64,000 bases of DNA. Origin: JBQTII01 sp052387905 (GTDB taxonomy: Bacteria > Actinomycetota > Actinomycetes > Sporichthyales > Sporichthyaceae). The stretch spans positions 31,630 through 95,629 of the forward strand of contig JBQTIR010000041.1 of assembly GCA_052387905.1 (NCBI GenBank), read 5' to 3'. Below the pieces are notes generated by a model that searched no databases, had not been told where the DNA came from, and saw nothing but the letters and a program-made list of their open reading frames with translations. Numbering within the stretch: position 1 is the first letter of the stretch; each line of letters opens with the position of its first letter. A program made the translations under genes and the position numbers. Below, in pieces: positions 59,579-64,000 of this stretch.

Positions 59579-60667
59579 ATGAGCAGAGCAGTGGATGAGG
59601 CGCGCTGGGCGATGGTCGCCGCCGCCACAGCCGCCGCGATCTGTGCCGCGGGGCTCGTCGGCCGGCTCACCGGGGCCAACGCGCTGTACGCTCCCGTCCC
59701 CGGCGGCGGCGGCCTGCGGGTCGAGAGCGCGATCGCCCTCGGGTTGGTGGCGATCGCCGCGGTGGTCGCGGTCAGACTGATCCGGGCCGTCGCGCTGGCT
59801 GTCGCGGGCACGCTGTGCGTGGTCAGTATCGCTGGTTATCTAGGCGCGCCCGACACGCATGTCGGGTCCGGCCCGATGGCGCTGGCAACGGCGGTGTGTG
59901 CGCTCCTGCTGGTGCTTTCCCTGGCCATGCCCGGGCATCCGAGACTCCGTCAGCTCAGCGCGATCCTGGCCGGTGCGCTCGGGCTCCTGGTGCTGATCGG
60001 CTTCTGTTACGGCACGCGCACCTTGGCCCGCTTCTCCAACTCCTCCATGGCGGTTCCGGCCGCCGTCGCCATCGTCCTCATCGCCCTGGCCGCCCTCGCG
60101 AACACCCCGAACGGCTGGCTGCCGTGGGCCCTGCGCGGCTCGGACGCCGGCGCCGTCGCGTTGCGGCACACTCTCCCGCCGGTCGTGCTCGGCCTGCCGG
60201 TGCTCACCTTCCTGCACATGCAGGGGGAACGGCGGTTCTGGAATGACGAGCGGGTCGCCGAGGCCGGCTTTGTGACGCTCAACGTCATCCTGGTCTCGGC
60301 GCTGCTGTTCTGGGTCGCGTCGTCGCTGCGGCGGCTGGATCAGCAACGCGAGCAGGCCCGGCAGGACCTCCTTACGCTCAACGCCCGACTCGTCGCCGAT
60401 GTGCGCACGAGCTACAGCACGCTCAGCTCGGCGCAGCAGAGGATCGGAAGCCTCGAGGAATCCCAGCGCGCGGTGCTGAACGTCCACGACAACGTGCTGC
60501 AGACGATCTTCGCCTCCGGTCTGATGCTCCGAACGACGCTCGACACCGGCGTGCCCCCGGCTCTCTCGATGGAGCAGACGTTGGAAAGCATGGACGACGC
60601 CGTGCGCGCGATCCGGCGGGTGGTCGAGGACCTCAACGACCAGCTCGGCGCGCACCCCGCGACCTAG
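59579..60667 (+). CDS. Membrane protein ending in a HisKA_3-like dimerisation domain, no ATPase domain
   Basis: A 362-residue protein. About eight hydrophobic segments fill residues 8-260 (MASE-like), a coiled coil spans about 265-310 (RRLDQQREQARQDLLTLNAR), and the C-terminus reads VHDNVLQTIFASGLMLR, close to the H-D box of NarL-type histidine kinases, with AIRRVVEDLNDQL as the second dimerisation helix. The chain stops there, so the HATPase_c domain is absent. The GGAGAG ribosome site fits ATG 59579. A receiver gene follows. It may be phosphorylated in trans or act as a phosphatase or scaffold. Confidence 0.72.
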   Translation: MSRAVDEARWAMVAAATAAAICAAGLVGRLTGANALYAPVPGGGGLRVESAIALGLVAIAAVVAVRLIRAVALAVAGTLCVVSIAGYLGAPDTHVGSGPMALATAVCALLLVLSLAMPGHPRLRQLSAILAGALGLLVLIGFCYGTRTLARFSNSSMAVPAAVAIVLIALAALANTPNGWLPWALRGSDAGAVALRHTLPPVVLGLPVLTFLHMQGERRFWNDERVAEAGFVTLNVILVSALLFWVASSLRRLDQQREQARQDLLTLNARLVADVRTSYSTLSSAQQRIGSLEESQRAVLNVHDNVLQTIFASGLMLRTTLDTGVPPALSMEQTLESMDDAVRAIRRVVEDLNDQLGAHPAT

Positions 60668-60775
60668 GTCCGCCCGGGTCGGGACTGTTGGCAGGTCGTT
60701 CTCGGCCGGCGCGCTTCCGAAGCTCAGGGGACAGGCCGAGGTTCTCCCACTCGCCGACCCCGAAAGGCGCTGGTC

Positions 60776-61207
60776 ATGTTCAGGCAGATTTGTCCCGAGA
60801 CCGAACGGCTCGACCCGCTGCAGCTGCGCGCCACGTTCTGCCGGGTCCAGGTCCTGATCGTCGACGACTCCGCGCATCAGCGCCGGCTCGTCGCGGCCCA
60901 GCTGGAAGGCAGTGGCCGCTTCGACCTGGTGATGACGGCCGACGACGGCAATGAGGCGATCGGGCTCGCCGAGCTGATGCAGCCCGATGTCGTCCTGCTC
61001 GATCTGTCCATGCCGGGCCTGGGGGGCCTGGAGGCCCTGCCCCTCGTCCTGACGGTCGCCCCGCATGCCCGCGTGATCGTGATGTCCGGGTCGCCCTCCG
61101 ACGACATGGCCGTGCACGTCCTGGCCGCCGGCGCCGTCGGGTACCTGGAGAAGGGCGTGGAACTGGACCTGCCCGCCGTCATCGACGCAGTGCTGGGCGC
61201 GGCCTGA
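60776..61207 (+). CDS. Stand-alone receiver protein
   Basis: A 143-residue single-domain response regulator with a 25-residue N-terminal extension: VLIVDDSAHQRRLV, Asp in VVLLDLSMPGLGGLE, Ser in VIVMSGSPSDD and Lys in GYLEKGVELDLPAVI. It has no DNA-binding output. With the upstream kinase-like membrane protein it may form an unusual pair, or take phosphate from CheA. A strong terminator follows. Confidence 0.87.
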   Translation: MFRQICPETERLDPLQLRATFCRVQVLIVDDSAHQRRLVAAQLEGSGRFDLVMTADDGNEAIGLAELMQPDVVLLDLSMPGLGGLEALPLVLTVAPHARVIVMSGSPSDDMAVHVLAAGAVGYLEKGVELDLPAVIDAVLGAA

Positions 61208-61220
61208 GAGCTCCCCCGCT

Positions 61221-61247
61221 CCACAAAGGCGTGACACGCTTTTGTGG
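61221..61247. terminator. Terminator hairpin after the receiver gene
   Basis: CCACAAAGGCG pairs with CGCTTTTGTGG around TGACA, with one G-U pair; the right arm carries TTTT. It marks the end of the chemotaxis-related region. Confidence 0.75.
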
Positions 61248-61358
61248 TCACGGGGATCTTGGTCAATTCTCAGGACAAGTCGGACATCTGGTGCATAGGC
61301 TCCGACTCCGATCGGGTGCCGGGGGGCGGCCGACGAGTCATCTCCGGGGGGAGATCAG

Positions 61359-62324
61359 ATGTCTGGTCTGTTTTCGCATGTCCGCGGTTCGTCCAGCCGC
61401 CGCCCGCGCGCTCGCAGCATCGCCGTCGCTGGTGCAGTCGCGGCGCTGAGCGTGGGTCTGCTCGCCCCGGCCGCCACCGCGGGCGAGCAGGCTCCGATGC
61501 GCGAGGCCGCACCGGCCGGGAGCGATCCGAACGGCACCGACTACGAGATCAGCGGCTTGCTGTCGCTCGACGGCGCGGTTGCGAAGCTCACCAACCTGAC
61601 GTCGGTCAGCCAGGTGGTGGACTCCCTCGGCCGGGCGATCGGCTCGCCGCAGAGCCTGGCCCTGCGGGCCAGCAGCGGCGTCGACACACCGACCCTGGGC
61701 AAGTACTCCTGCGTCTACCAAGGCCAGGCCAGCAAGAAAGTCCGCCTTTACGACCCGCAGGTGATCTATCGCGACTTCGGCTTCGGCAAGGTTGTTGCCG
61801 TGTTCCACACGTACAAGCTGAAGGACGCCCGGACCTTCGGGGGGAGCAGCTCGGGTCGGTACAAGAGCACGCAGTACGAGGTGTGCGGAGTTGGTAGCGG
61901 AGACCTGGAGGGCAAGCGTATGCGCAAGGTCGGCCTGGGCATTGCCGCCGCGGACGCTGCTCAAGACCTTCTGATCGGGTCCGAGTGGCGCACCGGGGAG
62001 ACGCCCGAGAACTACACGACGGAGCTGGGCTTCGAAGCTCCCGTGTACAAAGACATCAAGATCAGCGGCAGTATCTCGCAGTCGCCGACCAACAAGTTGA
62101 TGGGCTCGTTCGAGACGCCCTTCCCCACAACGGCGAGTCCTTACGCGCGCAACGCCGTCAACGCCTGGTGGCAGGACGACTGTGTCGGGGGTGTTCCGTG
62201 CACTCGTTGGCAGGGCAGCAAGTCCTTCCACGGCACCGTCGCCCAGGGCCTGTGGGAGCTCAACCCGACGCAACTCACGACGTTCCGCGGCTTCGTGTTC
62301 TCGAGCTTCCTCTCGACGAACTGA
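61359..62324 (+). CDS. Secreted protein of unknown function
   Basis: A 321-residue exported protein. The signal peptide is Arg-rich then hydrophobic (SIAVAGAVAALSVGLLAPAA), with a likely cleavage after ATA-GEQ. The mature part is Ser/Gly/Tyr-rich with four Cys (YSCVYQGQ, EVCGVG, DDCVGGVPC) and no domain I know. GGGGGGAGATCAG precedes the ATG. Base usage is less extreme than in the chemotaxis genes. Followed by a lipoprotein gene, perhaps in the same operon. Confidence 0.78.
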   Translation: MSGLFSHVRGSSSRRPRARSIAVAGAVAALSVGLLAPAATAGEQAPMREAAPAGSDPNGTDYEISGLLSLDGAVAKLTNLTSVSQVVDSLGRAIGSPQSLALRASSGVDTPTLGKYSCVYQGQASKKVRLYDPQVIYRDFGFGKVVAVFHTYKLKDARTFGGSSSGRYKSTQYEVCGVGSGDLEGKRMRKVGLGIAAADAAQDLLIGSEWRTGETPENYTTELGFEAPVYKDIKISGSISQSPTNKLMGSFETPFPTTASPYARNAVNAWWQDDCVGGVPCTRWQGSKSFHGTVAQGLWELNPTQLTTFRGFVFSSFLSTN

Positions 62325-62336
62325 CAGGCTGTGCTC

Positions 62337-63287
62337 GTGACCACGAACCGATGGCGACTGAGGTTCGCTGCCGCGCTGTCCGCTGCACCGCTCGTCCTTG
62401 GGGCCACTGCGTGCTCTCCGGACGGCGAAGCCAGCCCGGCGGCTTCGGCAGCAACGCCGACAGTGACACGCGACCTCGCGACCTATGACGCGTTCGTGCT
62501 CGCGAGCGCGGAGAACAACCCGCTGTTCGCCGACGTTTACGGATTGCGGTTCGACCCGCTGTCCGCTGAGCGCATCACCACCATGAAGCGCATCTCGACT
62601 ATGAGCGCAGACGCTGACCACGTCGTAGTCGCGGCAGCCGACGGTGATGTCGACAGACTCGCGGTGGTCAGCGGCGACGGGACGTTGGTGCCCGTGCCGG
62701 GCCTGGGCCGCCCGTACGCGTTCAGCCCCTTCCTCTCGGGAGACAAGCTCTACTACGAGATCGCGACAGAAGATGACGCGTCGCGGTCGCTCGCCTTCGA
62801 CCTGCAGAAGAAGTCCAAGAGGATCGTGTTCGAGTCGAAGACGCTGTACGGCGGCTATCCCCGCCGGGACGGCCTTGTCGTGTTCGGCAAGGTGACCAAG
62901 CCTGGCGAACATTCGGTGGCCGTGGTGCAGATGCCGAATGGAGAGCGCCGAGAGCTGTCGTTCGGCGCGGAAGTTTTTGGAGGCGCTGACGGAAAGCGAT
63001 GGCTGGCCAGCACGATCAACGCTCCCGACAACAGTTTCGGAGACAAGCCCGAGACTCTCGTCCTGCTCAATCTGAGGACGGGCAAGACGAAGCGCGTCGA
63101 CGGGCTGCAAGCCGTCTGCTGGACACCGGACGGAACCAAGCTGCTGGCTCGTCGGGTGGGAGACCCGCTGACGAGTCCGCTGGTTCTGCTCGATCCGAAC
63201 AAGCCGCAGGACCTTGTCGACCTCGGGACGGTTCCTGGTCTGGCGATCTACAGCGGTACCTGGGTGCGCGGCACCGTTCCGTCCTGA
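62337..63287 (+). CDS. Lipoprotein with beta-propeller-like repeats
   Basis: A 316-residue lipoprotein. The signal LRFAAALSAAPLVLGATAC contains a lipobox ending at Cys about 26. The mature part has repeats of short beta strands (DRLAVVSGDGTLVPVPGLGR, KLYYEIATEDDASRSLAFDL, WTPDGTKLLARRV) reminiscent of TolB/WD40-like propellers; function unknown. GTG at 62337 is preferred to 62331 because AGG is at a better distance. Confidence 0.72.
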   Translation: MTTNRWRLRFAAALSAAPLVLGATACSPDGEASPAASAATPTVTRDLATYDAFVLASAENNPLFADVYGLRFDPLSAERITTMKRISTMSADADHVVVAAADGDVDRLAVVSGDGTLVPVPGLGRPYAFSPFLSGDKLYYEIATEDDASRSLAFDLQKKSKRIVFESKTLYGGYPRRDGLVVFGKVTKPGEHSVAVVQMPNGERRELSFGAEVFGGADGKRWLASTINAPDNSFGDKPETLVLLNLRTGKTKRVDGLQAVCWTPDGTKLLARRVGDPLTSPLVLLDPNKPQDLVDLGTVPGLAIYSGTWVRGTVPS

Positions 63288-63488
63288 CGCGAAGGTCCAC
63301 TGCGCCATCGCGCCGGCCGCTCCGGGCTGTGCGGGCTCCTCAGCTCCGAACGAAACTGCAGTCACGGCCATCCACAGGGTCAGCTGAGCCGAGCTTTGTC
63401 CACAGCTTCGAGTTGCCCCTTCACCGCGCACGAGATCCGGGGCACACTCCCTGCTTTCCTGGATGCCGGGGTGGACTCGGGGGTGGAC
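63288..63488. other. Intergenic region with two DnaA-box-like sequences
   Basis: No gene seen. CCATCCACA (63368-63376) and TTGTCCACA (63396-63404) resemble actinobacterial DnaA boxes on the same strand. Too few for an origin. An in-frame GTG at 63471 could extend the next gene. Confidence 0.4.
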
Positions 63489-64000
63489 ATGGAGCAACAC
63501 GACTTCGAAGTTCGGTTGGAAGGCACCGGTGAGGAGCGCGGGGCGCTTCGGCTGGATGCGGTGAGTGAGATCTGCCGGCGGCTGCAGGAGTTGTCTCGGC
63601 GGGTGGCGCGGCACGTCGCTGGTGGGCCGGAGGTCGGACGGACAGCGGAGCACCCGGCGGCGGTGGGCCGCTTGGTGCTGCGGGGGATTCGCACCGGCAA
63701 CACGGCGCTGGTCATTGGCTACGGCGAGCCAGAGGTCCTGCCGATCGACGTTGGCCAGGAGATGGAGACGGCGCAACGGTTCTGGGAGATCCTCACCGGC
63801 ATGCAGGACGGGATTCGGCCCCATTGGGCCTCGCCGCTGGTGGCGACGACTGCGGGGCGCCTGCTCGAGGCCACGGTGCGGGCGGCGGAGAGTGTCGCGA
63901 TCCGTAGGCAGGACGGCGCCGAGGTCGCCTGGACCCGGCGGGATGCGGATCGCGAGCCTTGGCTACCGGTGCCGGATCAGGTGACGTCCGAGACGGTGAC
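63489..64000 (+). CDS. Unidentified protein, 5' part only
   Basis: The frame from ATG 63489 stays open for 170 codons to the window end, with coherent third-position GC. The product starts DFEVRLEGTGEERGALRLDA, contains VSEICRRLQELSRRVARHVA and LVLRGIRTGNTALVIGYGEP, and is mixed alpha/beta with no signal peptide. GTG at 63471 is an alternative start. I do not recognise the family. The opposite-strand ORF over this region is a shadow. Confidence 0.65.
   Translation, partial: MEQHDFEVRLEGTGEERGALRLDAVSEICRRLQELSRRVARHVAGGPEVGRTAEHPAAVGRLVLRGIRTGNTALVIGYGEPEVLPIDVGQEMETAQRFWEILTGMQDGIRPHWASPLVATTAGRLLEATVRAAESVAIRRQDGAEVAWTRRDADREPWLPVPDQVTSETV

Noticed and set aside
63368..63404. Possible replication origin from DnaA-like boxes
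   Set aside because: Only two boxes, no AT-rich region, no dnaA/dnaN genes.
61338..63824. 828-codon minus-strand ORF
   Set aside because: Crosses two signal-peptide-bearing genes, a terminator-bounded gap and a third frame; no motif.
1..64000. tRNA, rRNA, CRISPR, insertion sequences, phage genes
   Set aside because: No matching structures, direct-repeat arrays or transposase/integrase motifs were seen.

Overview
The window comes from a high-GC, flagellated actinobacterium. The evidence is the strong GC bias of third codon positions, GTG and TTG starts, dense ATGA, GTGA and TGATG gene overlaps, F420- and mycofactocin-type oxidoreductases, leaderless-looking promoters, and a FliA/FliC/CsrA/FliW flagellar system. 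A motile soil lineage such as Sporichthya, Cryptosporangium or Nocardioides relatives is plausible, but genus cannot be fixed from the sequence. No rRNA, tRNA, CRISPR array, transposase or phage gene was seen.

Positions 1-42260 form a long catabolic and lipid-metabolism region. It begins with the end of a branched-chain/amide-type ABC importer operon (fused LivH-LivM permease, lipoprotein binding protein, LivF), followed by a histidine phosphatase and an O-methyltransferase. Several operons of acyl-CoA and steroid-like catabolism come next. They encode hydratase-2/MaoC proteins, crotonases, an SCP2-type thiolase with its DUF35 partner, CoA ligases, a fumarate reductase/KstD-type flavoprotein, an F420 LLM oxidoreductase, a P450, a Rieske oxygenase, many SDRs, a two-subunit 2-oxoacid dehydrogenase E1, APH-like phosphotransferases and two partial PEP-synthase/PPDK-like proteins. 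TetR and MarR regulators sit inside. Three divergent promoters share a 14-bp palindrome (GTCNAGTACTNGAC), which suggests one regulon that may be controlled by the MarR protein.

Positions 42358-50652 hold a late flagellar cluster. On the minus strand are fliA, fliC, fliD, fliS and a small chaperone-like ORF; on the plus strand are flgN, flgK, flgL, fliW and csrA. Near-perfect sigma-28 promoters (CTCAR-N15-GCCGAT) precede fliC, flgN and cheA. The flagellin leader and the csrA leader both fold a hairpin with the loop ACGGAA, a likely CsrA site that FliW would relieve.

Positions 50678-59380 hold one long minus-strand chemotaxis operon: cheA, cheW, a soluble double-GAF receptor, cheB, cheR, cheY, cheX, a second cheY and a second CheX/CheC-like phosphatase. 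It is followed on the plus strand by a membrane protein that ends at a histidine-kinase dimerization domain without an ATPase domain, and by an orphan receiver. The right end (61359-64000) has a secreted protein, a lipoprotein and a truncated unknown gene.

The most novel signal is a family of five exactly 40-nt palindromic intergenic elements (GTC-N16-ATRGCG-N12-GAC, with CCGTARC/GCTACGG flanks) scattered through 9.9-38.7 kb.
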